53,021 bases of DNA from Acholeplasma sp. (GTDB lineage Bacteria > Bacillota_I > Bacilli_A > Acholeplasmatales > UBA5453): positions 1 to 53,021 of the forward strand of contig DUNK01000002.1 in assembly GCA_012839355.1 (NCBI GenBank). Direction: 5' to 3'. The notes beneath the pieces were generated by a model. That model was given only the letters and a program-made list of their open reading frames with translations. It made no database searches and was not told where the DNA came from. The position numbers and the translations under genes were made by a program. Below are positions 18,018 to 26,956 of this stretch, piece after piece (position 1 is the first letter of the stretch; the number at the start of each line of letters is the position of its first letter).

Positions 18018-20099
18018 CTATATCATTCCCTTTTTTACTATTAAAAAGTGATACTTCCTTTTAATGATAGTTTGTTCATTACTTGTTAAGTAAACTTTAA
18101 CATTATATAACCTTAAATTAAGAATTGTCTCTTTATGTGGATGATTATAATAGTTATATTTGCCAACACTTATTATTGCTTCTTTAGCTCTCGTATATTC
18201 TAATAATTCTTTTGGTGTTCCGCCATACGCACCGTGATGTGAAACATGTAAAAGATCACATTTAAGTTCATATCTATATTTGTTAATTAAATCACTAATT
18301 GCCTCTTCTTCTATATCACCTGTAAACAAATATATTTCACCAAACATTTTAATTTGTAAAACTAACGAGTTATTATTTAAACTATTATATTTTCTCAGAG
18401 GACCTAATACTCTTATTTCTAAATCATTTATTTTATAAACATCTCCAACAACGCTTTTCTTTAAGCTATATCCTTTTAAACTACTAATAATTTCTGATTC
18501 ATCATATGGGCTAACAATAATATTTTTTACATTAAAACTTTCAATAATTTCTTTCGCTTCATACGCATGATCTAAATCCCCATGAGTGATAAAAAAATAA
18601 TCAATATTGATATCTCCTAATGTATCTAAAAAACTTTTCGTTCCCTTATTAGCATCTATCAGTACATTTCCATCATTAAATTTATTTTGAATAAAAGTAG
18701 CATCGCCTTGACCAACATCTAAGAAATATATTTTACTATTAAAATCTAATCTAGGCGACACATAAACAAACAAAATAAAAATCACTAAAAAGATACTTCT
18801 CTTAAAAAATATTTTATTATCTTCACCATAAATAGCATAAATAAATATCAAAACATAAACAAAGATTGAAATAAGACTTTGATATGGAACTTTAAAAGAA
18901 AAGTTGGTTTCAAACGCTAAAATTAAATTAGTAAAACCATTTAATAAAGGTTCAGTAATTATACTTAAAAAAGGGACAACGCTTATAAATATTAAAGGTA
19001 AAATTATAATAGGAAATATACTAGTAAACATAAAACTTGTCAGCAAGCTTAAAGGGTAAATTTTACCATTAATATTACTCGCAATTAACACACTAAGAAA
19101 GATGATTTTTAAATGTACAATAAACCTCTCTTTTAGTGTGTTTTTATAAGGCGTTATTATTAGTAGAAAACTCACTAAAAAGCTTAATATAAACCCCACT
19201 CTAAAGCGGTAAAAAGGATTAATTATTAATATCAATATAAAACTTATACTTAAGGAATCAAGCCTAGTTAAGCCTTTTTCCTTATAAGAATTAAAAAGTA
19301 TATACATTAATACCGCCCTTAAAAGACTAACAGAAAAACCGCTGAACCAAAGATAGATTACAAAGATGATAAAAACACTTTTTTTATTAATATTTATCTT
19401 TAGTTTTTTCGATATAAAACTTAAGACTAAAATGATGAAATTAATATGCATTCCTGATAAGGCAAAAAGATGAATAATCCCTAAACTTACCTTCGCTTCT
19501 TTTACCTCTTCTTCAAAAGTATCAGTAGAGAATAAAAACATCTTTAAATACATGGATACATATGTTGGATACTTATCTAATCCGCTTATTAATTTATCTT
19601 TAATTTTATTAATATGAAACTTATGACCGACTACTTCTACATCTTTAACATTTAACTTATAAAATATTCTCTTAGATGCATAATGTTTTTTTAAATTAAA
19701 ACCATTAGGTGTTCTGTTTTTCGTAAATTCTTCATAATTATAATTAAGTTTAACAACATCACCTACATTTAATTCTTCATTACTATAAAAAAGATATTTG
19801 TTGAAGTTTTCTCTAATATAATAAGTATAATAATCTCTTCTTTTATTTTTCTCTGTAACTATGAATGTATTTCCTTTAGGTGCTATTTTAAATACTTTTT
19901 CATATGTTGAAACATAAAGTAAGAAAACTAATACAACAATCAAAACCAAATATTTATTTTTATAGTTTCTTATTAAATAAAAAAAGGGAATATACAACAT
20001 AAAAAACAAATAATTAGATATCCCTAATAGTAAAATTAATACAGCAATCGCATAATAATGAAAATAATTAAATGGTAATTTTTTCAAGTAATTGTTCAT
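18018..20099 (-). CDS. comEC: DNA internalisation competence protein ComEC/Rec2
   Basis: Polytopic channel that carries single-stranded DNA across the membrane during transformation. N-terminal membrane segments and a soluble OB-like domain (about 55-150) precede a multi-helix competence domain (GIIHLFALSGMHINFIILV). A C-terminal metallo-beta-lactamase domain follows, with FLDVGQGDATFIQ, THGDLDHAYEA, LFTGDIEEEA and HVSHHGAYGGTPKE. The start at ATG 20099 gives about 693 residues and overlaps comEA by 32 nt; an upstream start at 20126 is less likely. Length is near the usual 750-780. Confidence 0.93.
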   Translation of the reverse strand: MNNYLKKLPFNYFHYYAIAVLILLLGISNYLFFMLYIPFFYLIRNYKNKYLVLIVVLVFLLYVSTYEKVFKIAPKGNTFIVTEKNKRRDYYTYYIRENFNKYLFYSNEELNVGDVVKLNYNYEEFTKNRTPNGFNLKKHYASKRIFYKLNVKDVEVVGHKFHINKIKDKLISGLDKYPTYVSMYLKMFLFSTDTFEEEVKEAKVSLGIIHLFALSGMHINFIILVLSFISKKLKININKKSVFIIFVIYLWFSGFSVSLLRAVLMYILFNSYKEKGLTRLDSLSISFILILIINPFYRFRVGFILSFLVSFLLIITPYKNTLKERFIVHLKIIFLSVLIASNINGKIYPLSLLTSFMFTSIFPIIILPLIFISVVPFLSIITEPLLNGFTNLILAFETNFSFKVPYQSLISIFVYVLIFIYAIYGEDNKIFFKRSIFLVIFILFVYVSPRLDFNSKIYFLDVGQGDATFIQNKFNDGNVLIDANKGTKSFLDTLGDINIDYFFITHGDLDHAYEAKEIIESFNVKNIIVSPYDESEIISSLKGYSLKKSVVGDVYKINDLEIRVLGPLRKYNSLNNNSLVLQIKMFGEIYLFTGDIEEEAISDLINKYRYELKCDLLHVSHHGAYGGTPKELLEYTRAKEAIISVGKYNYYNHPHKETILNLRLYNVKVYLTSNEQTIIKRKYHFLIVKKGMI

Positions 20100-20571
20100 A
20101 TGTTTTTTCGCCAATACCTGAAACATTCATTAGTTCTATTAGTTCTTTAAAAAGCCCATTTTTATTTCGGTAATCAATAATCGCTTCAGCCTTCGTCGGT
20201 CCAATGCCTGGTAGCGTCATCAACTCTTCTTTTGTTGCAGTATTAATGTTGATTAAATTTTCTGTTGGTAATTCTTCCTCTTCTATTTTCTTAAATGGAA
20301 TATAATAGTTGCTATTACTTTTTAAGTATTCATCTTTATTTATCTTTTCTATATCGGCACTAGCTTTTAATCCACCAGCATAAAAGATTAAGTCTTCTAA
20401 CTTTGTTGTAGGAGAAACTTCATAAGTTCCTGGGACTTTTATTGCTCCATCTATTTTAACTATTATTACATTATGAGTTATAGAATTCTGCTCTTCTTCT
20501 TTAAACGCATAAAAACCATAAAAGATTACTAAAACTAAAAAGATTCCAACAATAAAAAAAGACTTTTTCAT
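20068..20571 (-). CDS. comEA: Competence protein ComEA (DNA receptor)
   Basis: Membrane-anchored double-stranded DNA-binding protein that hands DNA to ComEC. One N-terminal membrane segment (FFIVGIFLVLVIFYGFYAF), a SLBB domain (IVKIDGAIKVPGTYEVSP) and a C-terminal helix-hairpin-helix pair (NINTATKEELMTLPGIG and LMNVSGIGEKTYEQLLEKI) are in the canonical order. ATG 20571 (MKKSFF) is chosen over 20586 because GGGTGAT lies just upstream of it. An AT-rich inverted repeat spans the start region. Confidence 0.93.
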   Translation of the reverse strand: MKKSFFIVGIFLVLVIFYGFYAFKEEEQNSITHNVIIVKIDGAIKVPGTYEVSPTTKLEDLIFYAGGLKASADIEKINKDEYLKSNSNYYIPFKKIEEEELPTENLININTATKEELMTLPGIGPTKAEAIIDYRNKNGLFKELIELMNVSGIGEKTYEQLLEKITI

Positions 20572-20621
20572 AATATCACCCAACATATATATACAACGGG
20601 ACTATGAAAAAGACTTTTTTT
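20554..20621 (-). repeat. Inverted repeat around the comEA start
   Basis: 19-nt arms at 20554-20572 and 20603-20621 match as reverse complements with one mismatch. Each arm itself contains AAAAAG-N-CTTTTT. On the comEA transcript the downstream arm covers the ATG, so pairing would bury the start codon and adjacent ribosome-binding site. Confidence 0.6.
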
Positions 20622-20633
20622 ACTATATTTTAT

Positions 20634-20957
20634 TTAAAGATCTTTAACTTCTTTAATATTAATAAATCTCTCTTCAAAACGATAATAATCTCTAGAAATA
20701 TTATCGAAAACATGAACAACTAAATTACCTAAATCAACTAATAACCAACCTGAGCCTTTACCTTCAATACCTCTAACCTCGTATGCGTTTTTTAGTTCTT
20801 CTTTTAAATAACCTAGAAGTGCATTTGCTTGCTTGTTGTTACCAAAGGCAATAATTACATAATTATAAAATGGATTAGTGTTTTCTAAATCATAAGCTTT
20901 ATAATCTGTAATATTGACCTTTAGAAATGCATTGATAGTTTTTTTAAGTAGATCCAT
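20634..20957 (-). CDS. rsfS: Ribosome silencing factor RsfS
   Basis: A 107-residue RsfS/Iojap protein that binds L14 on the 50S subunit and blocks joining with 30S when nutrients are scarce. The core VIIAFGNNKQANALLGYLKEEL, VRGIEGKGSGWLLVDLGN and VVHVFDNISRDYYRFEERF is typical. It lies 4 nt downstream of yqeK, as in B. subtilis (yqeL). Confidence 0.95.
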   Translation of the reverse strand: MDLLKKTINAFLKVNITDYKAYDLENTNPFYNYVIIAFGNNKQANALLGYLKEELKNAYEVRGIEGKGSGWLLVDLGNLVVHVFDNISRDYYRFEERFINIKEVKDL

Positions 20958-20961
20958 TTAT

Positions 20962-21510
20962 TTATCTTCTCCCCTCTTTGTAGTATCTATATACTTCTTT
21001 CTGTTCTTTTACAGGTTCTATTCCTTGTTTCTTTAAATGGTTTAGTGTTGATTCTATCACTAATAAATATGCTTCTTTAATATTTTTAAGCGACACCTCA
21101 TAAACTTCATTAGCTTCAACGAAAGTTCTGTTTTCTTCACTAAAGTCGCTCACACATAAAATCATTGTTTCAATCTCCATATCTATTTTACCAAAAATAT
21201 GATAATTAATCGCTTCAATTATTTTTTTATTTTTAATTCCTAACTCTTCTGCCAACTTAGCAGCACTATACGCATGCCACATCGGCTTTGGATATGATGA
21301 TAGTATCTTCTCATCATCAATCATTTTAATATGATAATCATCACTTTCGTGTTTCGTTACATCATGAAGTAAACTAGCAACTTTTAAAACCTCTAAATCA
21401 GCGCCATAGATTTTACCTAACTCAATTGCTCTTTTGTAAACTCCAAGAGTGTGCCTTAATCTTTTTGGATGATCTTTAAATCTTTCTTCAACAAAACTTT
21501 TATAGTCCAT
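20962..21510 (-). CDS. yqeK: YqeK-family HD-domain hydrolase
   Basis: HD-domain protein of 182 residues; B. subtilis YqeK hydrolyses diadenosine tetraphosphate symmetrically. Motifs are RLRHTLGVYKRA (first His), SLLHDVTKHE (HD pair), WHAYSAAKLA and AINYHIFGKIDM. In most Bacillota nadD is directly upstream, but here yqeH is, overlapping by 11 nt, so nadD has been lost or moved. Confidence 0.92.
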   Translation of the reverse strand: MDYKSFVEERFKDHPKRLRHTLGVYKRAIELGKIYGADLEVLKVASLLHDVTKHESDDYHIKMIDDEKILSSYPKPMWHAYSAAKLAEELGIKNKKIIEAINYHIFGKIDMEIETMILCVSDFSEENRTFVEANEVYEVSLKNIKEAYLLVIESTLNHLKKQGIEPVKEQKEVYRYYKEGRR

Positions 21511-22543
21511 GATAACTGCCTTTCTTTAAAATAATGTTAGCTCCTTTTGGTGCATACAATTCTAAAGTAATTGGTCCTTTAACAACTAAATATCCTAAAT
21601 CAAAAAGACTTATTGTATACTTACTTGATTCTTCAAGTTTCATAAATCTTTTTTCTAACTTTTCTTCTACTGTTGGCTTAAATAATTCGCCTTTATGTTT
21701 TTCAAAAACACTATATACATTTTCATATTTAGTACGATGTAAATTTATATTTCCTAAATAAAAAGTAAAGTTTGTTTTATCGCCTTTAATGAAACTAACA
21801 ATTAAGAAACCACCAACAATTATAGACTGATGTGGATCTAAGTTATAATTAACTGGTTTAACTCTTTTATTGATTATTAACTTATTAAATTCTTCATAAG
21901 GTAAATAATCACTAATAAACCCACCTTCAAACACTCCTGGTGTATCAATTAGTGTTTGATTATTATATTTAAAACTAATATTTCCTTGAGTTAAACCAGG
22001 AAATTTAGAAGTTAACGCAACTTCTTCTTTTTCTAAATGTTGAGCGATTCTATTAATAAGTGTTGATTTACCACTGTTTTGCAAACCAACAAAATAAACA
22101 TTTTTATGCCCATAATGAGTAATTGTTTCTAAAAAGATTTCTAAATATTTTCCTTTTAAAGCTGATATCGGCATCACCTCTAAAAGCTTAATATGATTTA
22201 CTGCCGCCTCTTTTTTTATCTCACTAGTTAAAACATCAAAATTAACAGTCATTGGCAGTAGATCAACCTTATTAATTAAAAGGATTATATCATTATCCGG
22301 ATAAAACTTTTTAAGATCATATTTAAATAAAACATTCAAATGAAAAACTGAAATTAAATAAACCACAAGTCCTTTATCCTTTACAATAGGAAAATGTACT
22401 CTACTAATTTCTACTAAAGGTTTATTGTAGTGTTTTATACTAAAGCAATTTAAGCAATATTCATATTCTAAACTTCTTACAAAACCTTCTTTTTTATTAT
22501 CTTCAGTTTGTAATATTGCCCCACAACCTTTACATACTTTCAT
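21500..22543 (-). CDS. yqeH: Circularly permuted ribosome-assembly GTPase YqeH
   Basis: A 347-residue GTPase required for 30S assembly. An N-terminal zinc ribbon (CKGCGAILQ...YCLNCF) precedes a permuted G domain in which G4 (NKVDLLP) comes before G1 (GLQNSGKSTLI) and G3 (DTPG). The C-terminal domain is the treble-clef-like RNA-binding part. It overlaps yqeG by 14 nt. The order yqeG-yqeH matches B. subtilis. Confidence 0.95.
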   Translation of the reverse strand: MKVCKGCGAILQTEDNKKEGFVRSLEYEYCLNCFSIKHYNKPLVEISRVHFPIVKDKGLVVYLISVFHLNVLFKYDLKKFYPDNDIILLINKVDLLPMTVNFDVLTSEIKKEAAVNHIKLLEVMPISALKGKYLEIFLETITHYGHKNVYFVGLQNSGKSTLINRIAQHLEKEEVALTSKFPGLTQGNISFKYNNQTLIDTPGVFEGGFISDYLPYEEFNKLIINKRVKPVNYNLDPHQSIIVGGFLIVSFIKGDKTNFTFYLGNINLHRTKYENVYSVFEKHKGELFKPTVEEKLEKRFMKLEESSKYTISLFDLGYLVVKGPITLELYAPKGANIILKKGSYHGL

Positions 22544-23090
22544 AATCTTTTAATCTTTCCTCGTACAACTTTGGATATTTCTTTTTAATTTTTCTTAACT
22601 TTTTCTTTTCAAAGAAACGGTTTATTTTTGTTGTAATAACATCTGTCTTTTTCTCTATAGGTCTAACTAAAATATTGTAAAAACCCATTTTGTTAGTACC
22701 TTTAACATCTGTCATCAGTTGATCACCAACAGCGGCAACCTCTTCTTTTTGATAATTTCTTGAAGCTTTTCTTAATGCTTTTCTATACCCACATTTTAGT
22801 GGTTTTAAGGCATAATGAACAAACTCCACATCTTGAAATGGTTTAGCAAAAGTACTAACTCTCTTAAAATTATTATTAGAAATTAATATTACTTCAAAAC
22901 CCATTTCTTTTAATTTTTCTACTAATTCTATGTTTTCTTCACTAGGTAATGCCACTTTATAATTTGCTAAAGTATTATCAATATCGATTAAAAGTAATCT
23001 TATTCCGCGCTCATAAAGAGCCAAAAAATCGATTTCATAAATCGATTCTTTAAATTCATTTGGAATATATTTCTTTAACCTATTTTTCAT
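22530..23090 (-). CDS. yqeG: YqeG-family HAD phosphatase
   Basis: HAD superfamily IIIA phosphatase of 186 residues. Motif I is LLIDIDNTLANY (33-44) with the nucleophile Asp, motif II LISNNN, and motif III/IV AVGDQLMTDVKGTNKMG. The substrate is not established from sequence; distant relatives act on phosphatidylglycerophosphate. It overlaps the greA end by 11 nt and leads into yqeH. Confidence 0.9.
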   Translation of the reverse strand: MKNRLKKYIPNEFKESIYEIDFLALYERGIRLLLIDIDNTLANYKVALPSEENIELVEKLKEMGFEVILISNNNFKRVSTFAKPFQDVEFVHYALKPLKCGYRKALRKASRNYQKEEVAAVGDQLMTDVKGTNKMGFYNILVRPIEKKTDVITTKINRFFEKKKLRKIKKKYPKLYEERLKDYESM

Positions 23091-23565
23091 TTGTAATCTC
23101 TAAAATTTTAACGTTGAAACTCTTTCCGTTTTGAAGTTGCACTAATACAACATCACCTTTTTCTCTACCCATAACTGCTTGACCAATCGGTGAATCTACA
23201 GATATTTTATTTTGTATTGGGTTTGTTTCAACTGTTCCTACTAACTTATACTTAACTTCCTTTTTCTTTTCTATAAACAACAACTTCACAGTTTTCCCAA
23301 AAGCTACCTTGTTATCTTTAGTAGAAACTTGGATTATTTTTGCATTATCAATGATGTTTTCTACTTCTTTAATTCTGTTTTCAACAGTCGCCTGTAGATT
23401 TCTTGCTGCATCATAATCAGCGTTTTCTGACAAGTCTCCTAGTGCTTTCGCTTCTTGTAAAAGTTGGATTGCATTTGGTCTTTTTTCTTCCTTTAATATT
23501 TTTAATTCTTCTTTAAGGTTATTTAAACCTTCTAATGTCAGTTCATAGACTTTTCTGCTACTCAT
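23080..23565 (-). CDS. greA: Transcription elongation factor GreA
   Basis: Rescues backtracked RNA polymerase by stimulating transcript cleavage. It has the N-terminal coiled coil with the acidic tip (LGDLSENADYDAARN) and a C-terminal FKBP-like domain (VDSPIGQAVMGREKGDVV). At 161 residues it is normal length. It ends the yrr-type block and overlaps yqeG, so the two conserved gene blocks meet here. GGAGT precedes the ATG. Confidence 0.96.
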   Translation of the reverse strand: MSSRKVYELTLEGLNNLKEELKILKEEKRPNAIQLLQEAKALGDLSENADYDAARNLQATVENRIKEVENIIDNAKIIQVSTKDNKVAFGKTVKLLFIEKKKEVKYKLVGTVETNPIQNKISVDSPIGQAVMGREKGDVVLVQLQNGKSFNVKILEITNEK

Positions 23566-23676
23566 TTTTTACTTACTCCTTTTTTTGCGTTTTATGTATT
23601 ATACAATAATTAAATGTTTTTTAATAGTGTAAATCTTTTATTAATTATTCTCTTATCTTTATAAAATCATAAAATA

Positions 23677-24342
23677 TCAAATATTTAATCTTTTTTTCTT
23701 TATTTTCTTTTGATATTCTCTATGGTCTTTATACAATTTATTAAGCCCTTTATAAAAATCTTTTTGGTGGTTTTTAACCTTTTGATGGGCATATTCATGG
23801 TATAAAACATATAAAGTGAATTCTTTTTCTAATGTTGCTAAACAGACATTTAAAACAATATATTCTTCTTTCTTCTTATTAATATTATAAGAACCATATT
23901 TACTTCTTAAATACTTTAATTTAAGTGGCACTTCATAATAATTATTTTTATGCAGCTTTTCAACAACTTCATCTCTAATACTTAATAAATAGTTTTTTAA
24001 TTCTTCTTTTAATATTCTTACTTTAATATTTAAATAATTGTTATCTTTTGAATTAACTATTATTACATCATCTACAATTTGATAACTAAATATCTTTCCT
24101 TCGTTAACAATTAGCCTATATGGTTTATTCCATACATACAAAATGTCTTCTTTAATTTTCTTAGTGCTTTCTAAATAATAATCAAACTTATCTAATAACC
24201 TGTTTGTTATTCTTTCTAAAGGCATATGTTTAGATTTGGTTATTAAAACATAACCATCTTGTGGTTTTATATAACTATGCTTAATGTTTTTCTCAATAAC
24301 TTTATATAATAAAATCTTATCATTCTTTATAAGTTTCTGCAT
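23677..24342 (-). CDS. YgjP-like zinc metallopeptidase (M48-related)
   Basis: A 221-residue protein ending in the YgjP/DUF45 catalytic region: LRSKYGSYN, then HEYAHQKVKNHQKDFYKGL, an HExxH-x9-H arrangement that should bind zinc. Family members have been described as metallopeptidase-like; E. coli YgjP is reported as a nucleotide hydrolase, so the substrate is open. The ATG lies inside the last codons of the U32 gene, overlapping by 23 nt. It replaces udk between yrrO and greA compared with B. subtilis. Confidence 0.85.
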   Translation of the reverse strand: MQKLIKNDKILLYKVIEKNIKHSYIKPQDGYVLITKSKHMPLERITNRLLDKFDYYLESTKKIKEDILYVWNKPYRLIVNEGKIFSYQIVDDVIIVNSKDNNYLNIKVRILKEELKNYLLSIRDEVVEKLHKNNYYEVPLKLKYLRSKYGSYNINKKKEEYIVLNVCLATLEKEFTLYVLYHEYAHQKVKNHQKDFYKGLNKLYKDHREYQKKIKKKRLNI

Positions 24343-25522
24343 ATACTTTTCTCAACATATCATACTCATTAACCTTATATGGTATCTTTAAATAAACTTT
24401 TTGTTGGGGATGTCTAGCTACTTTAAGAGGTTTCTTTTCTTCATCAAACATCTCTTTTAAAATGAATGTTTTATTTTCTCCTAACGGGCTAAATAGTTCT
24501 AATTTATCGCCCACTTCAAAATAGTTTCTCTGTTCAACCAACGCTAAATCTGTACTACCATCTAAAACTAAACCAACAAATAACTGTGATGGTCTTTCAT
24601 CGCCTTCGCTATATAGTTGAAGATCGTTTATGTTTTCTTTATTGAAAAATCCAGTGTTAGTTATTCTGCTTTCAGCCTTCATTATTTCTTCTTCATAAAT
24701 GCTAAAATCTTTAACTTTACCAGTACCTAAATATTCATCAATTAACATTCTATATGTTTTTACAACTGTTGCAATATAGTGCAAACTCTTCATTCTACCT
24801 TCAATTTTTAATGAATTAACATTACAATCAATTATTTTAGGTATTTCTCTTAATGTTTGCATATCTTTTGAACCCATAGAAAATGGTATTTTAGTACTTA
24901 TTTTTTCTTCCCCATCATAAAGATTATAATCCCATCTACAACTATGCGCACATCCGCCTCTATTCGCATCTCTTAAAGTAAACGTATTACTTAATGTACA
25001 TCTACCACTATATGATGAACACATCCCACCATGAATAAACACTTCAATATCCAAACCACTAATGGCAGTTATTTTTAGTATTTGTTCATAATCTAACTCT
25101 CTACCTAAAACTACTCTACTAGCTCCTAAATCTTCCCAAAAGTTTAGATGATAAGTATTTAATACTGATTGTTGAGTTGAAACATGAACTTCTAAATTTG
25201 TATGGTCTTTTGCAACCTTTGCGATATATGGGCTTGCAACAATTATTCCATCAACACTTGCCTTTTCTAACTCTTTTAAATATTCTAATAATCCTTCATA
25301 ATTTTCATGATGAGGAACAATATTAGTTGTAACATAAAGTTTTTTATTTAACATATGAGCAATTTTTGCTCCTTCTTTTATATCAGCAAGTGAAAAATTA
25401 GATGCTCTCGCTCTTAGCGAAAATTCCTTTCCACCAATAAAACAAGCATCCGCTCCATATAGATACGCTATCTTTAATTTTTCTAAATCACCTGCTGGTG
25501 CTAGTAGTTCAACTTTCCTCAT
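24320..25522 (-). CDS. trhP2: tRNA 5-hydroxyuridine synthase TrhP2 (U32 family)
   Basis: U32 family protein of 400 residues, equivalent of B. subtilis YrrO, which with YrrN hydroxylates U34 of tRNAs to ho5U. VELLAPAGDLEKLKIAYLYGADACFIGG opens the TIM-like barrel. The signature MCSSYSGRCTLS... RGGCAHSCRWDY carries the Cys ligands of an Fe-S cluster. Older databases call this a collagenase-like protease. It overlaps trhP1 by 14 nt, and trmR is directly upstream, giving the full hydroxylation-methylation set. Confidence 0.9.
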   Translation of the reverse strand: MRKVELLAPAGDLEKLKIAYLYGADACFIGGKEFSLRARASNFSLADIKEGAKIAHMLNKKLYVTTNIVPHHENYEGLLEYLKELEKASVDGIIVASPYIAKVAKDHTNLEVHVSTQQSVLNTYHLNFWEDLGASRVVLGRELDYEQILKITAISGLDIEVFIHGGMCSSYSGRCTLSNTFTLRDANRGGCAHSCRWDYNLYDGEEKISTKIPFSMGSKDMQTLREIPKIIDCNVNSLKIEGRMKSLHYIATVVKTYRMLIDEYLGTGKVKDFSIYEEEIMKAESRITNTGFFNKENINDLQLYSEGDERPSQLFVGLVLDGSTDLALVEQRNYFEVGDKLELFSPLGENKTFILKEMFDEEKKPLKVARHPQQKVYLKIPYKVNEYDMLRKVYAETYKE

Positions 25523-26378
25523 CTTTTTTATAGATAGTATTGATGTTTAAAAAACCATCATCCCATCTCTCCTCATATTTTTCTTGAAGGTCTTTAACTT
25601 TATCTTCATCATAACCATTTCTAAACATCTTGAGCATTTCTAGTGCATATTCATCATCTTTGAATATTGAGTCTATTAAAAAGTAATCAACACCTTTTAA
25701 TTCATCTAAATGTTTAATAACTGTTGAAACTTTATCTCTAAAGATATGTGTGCCAAACTGATCTTCGGTAATTGGATACTTACCTTCTCTATTTAACTCT
25801 TCTATTTTTAATGTTGTCTTATGATAATTATAGGGTTTATCTATAAACTCAAAATAACTTTTCAATAGTTTTCTCTTTGAATAAAACATATTTAAATGCC
25901 CATGAGCTATAATATATATTTTCCCTTTTTTACCCTCAGTTATTTTAACTATATCTTTTAAGTTTATTTCTTTGGAAACAAATGTTCCTTTAACACCTAT
26001 ATCAAAATAACTATTAACATCTTCTACATTTGTAAGAAGCGTTTCAGGATTATAAATTATATTTTGCACACCATAAAACTTTAAGAGATAAAGATAACCA
26101 ATATCACTAACAATAACACCAGTATATTCAACATCTTTTATCGCCTCAAAAAGCACATCAAAAAAATTTACATATTCATCATAAAGCAACGGCTTTAAAC
26201 TAATGTACAATTCTTTTTTTTCTGCCTTTACAAGATTAGCAAGTTGTCTAAATTCTTCAACTTCTAAATTGCTAGTTTCTCTTGCAACAAAACCAGCCAA
26301 TCCAACAACTAATCCATCTGCTTCTTTTAACAATTTTTCTGCGTTTTTTAACTTGTGAATTGTCGTTAATAATTTCAT
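25509..26378 (-). CDS. trhP1: TrhP1-like U32 family protein
   Basis: A 289-residue U32-like barrel without the Cys-rich signature of TrhP2, equivalent to B. subtilis YrrN. It shares a weak barrel pattern (LLKEADGLVVGLAGFVARE, YTGVIVSDIGYLYLLKFYGV, IIYNPETLLTNVEDVNSYFDIGVKGTFVSKEI) and is assigned mainly by position between trmR and trhP2. It probably partners TrhP2 in ho5U34 formation. The ATG overlaps the trmR TGA stop. Confidence 0.82.
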   Translation of the reverse strand: MKLLTTIHKLKNAEKLLKEADGLVVGLAGFVARETSNLEVEEFRQLANLVKAEKKELYISLKPLLYDEYVNFFDVLFEAIKDVEYTGVIVSDIGYLYLLKFYGVQNIIYNPETLLTNVEDVNSYFDIGVKGTFVSKEINLKDIVKITEGKKGKIYIIAHGHLNMFYSKRKLLKSYFEFIDKPYNYHKTTLKIEELNREGKYPITEDQFGTHIFRDKVSTVIKHLDELKGVDYFLIDSIFKDDEYALEMLKMFRNGYDEDKVKDLQEKYEERWDDGFLNINTIYKKDEES

Positions 26379-26956
26379 CTTTTTCTCCTTGAAACACTCA
26401 TCCCATCACCGACATCAATGAAGGTTGTTTCAAACTCAATATTAGTCTTTAAAAACTCTTTAAAGTTGCTTATTTTTCTTAAAAGGGCTTTCGTATTTCT
26501 ACTTACGTTTTCTGGTTTTAAATTATGAAAACTTAAATTATCGCAAACAATTATACCATCATCTGTTAAGTTATTTTTAAACTTATTAAACATCTTTCTA
26601 TATTGAGCTTTTGCAGCATCAATAAAAATAAGATCATACTTATCTTCTAGTGATAATTCTAAGGCGTCAGCATTAATTAAAGTTATCTTCCCACTGCTAT
26701 ATTTTTCAATGTTCATCTTCGCAATTTTATAGATATAAATGTTTCTTTCGATAGTCGTAATTGAATCAACATATTCTTCTAATATAACCGCTGAATATCC
26801 TATGCCTGTGCCAATTTCTAATAGTTTTTTAGTTTCGTTTTCTTTAATTTTATCAATCAAAAAACCTAGTCCCTCATCACTTACAATCGGGAACTTCATT
26901 TGCAACGCTAAGTCTTTTAAATCACTCTTCGTCAACGTCGTCTTCGTCCTCTTCAA
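26375..26956 (-). CDS. trmR: tRNA 5-hydroxyuridine methyltransferase TrmR
   Basis: SAM-dependent O-methyltransferase, equivalent of B. subtilis YrrM, making 5-methoxyuridine at tRNA position 34 from ho5U. SAM motif I is LLEIGTGIGYSAVIL, the metal-site motif FIDAAKAQYRKMF, and VCDNLSFHN follows. The family helix before FPIVSDEG requires a start inside yrzB, either TTG 26956 (193 residues) or TTG 26935; there is no ATG there, so translation may be coupled. In B. subtilis mltG precedes this gene, but here nothing does. Confidence 0.9.
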   Translation of the reverse strand: MKRTKTTLTKSDLKDLALQMKFPIVSDEGLGFLIDKIKENETKKLLEIGTGIGYSAVILEEYVDSITTIERNIYIYKIAKMNIEKYSSGKITLINADALELSLEDKYDLIFIDAAKAQYRKMFNKFKNNLTDDGIIVCDNLSFHNLKPENVSRNTKALLRKISNFKEFLKTNIEFETTFIDVGDGMSVSRRKR

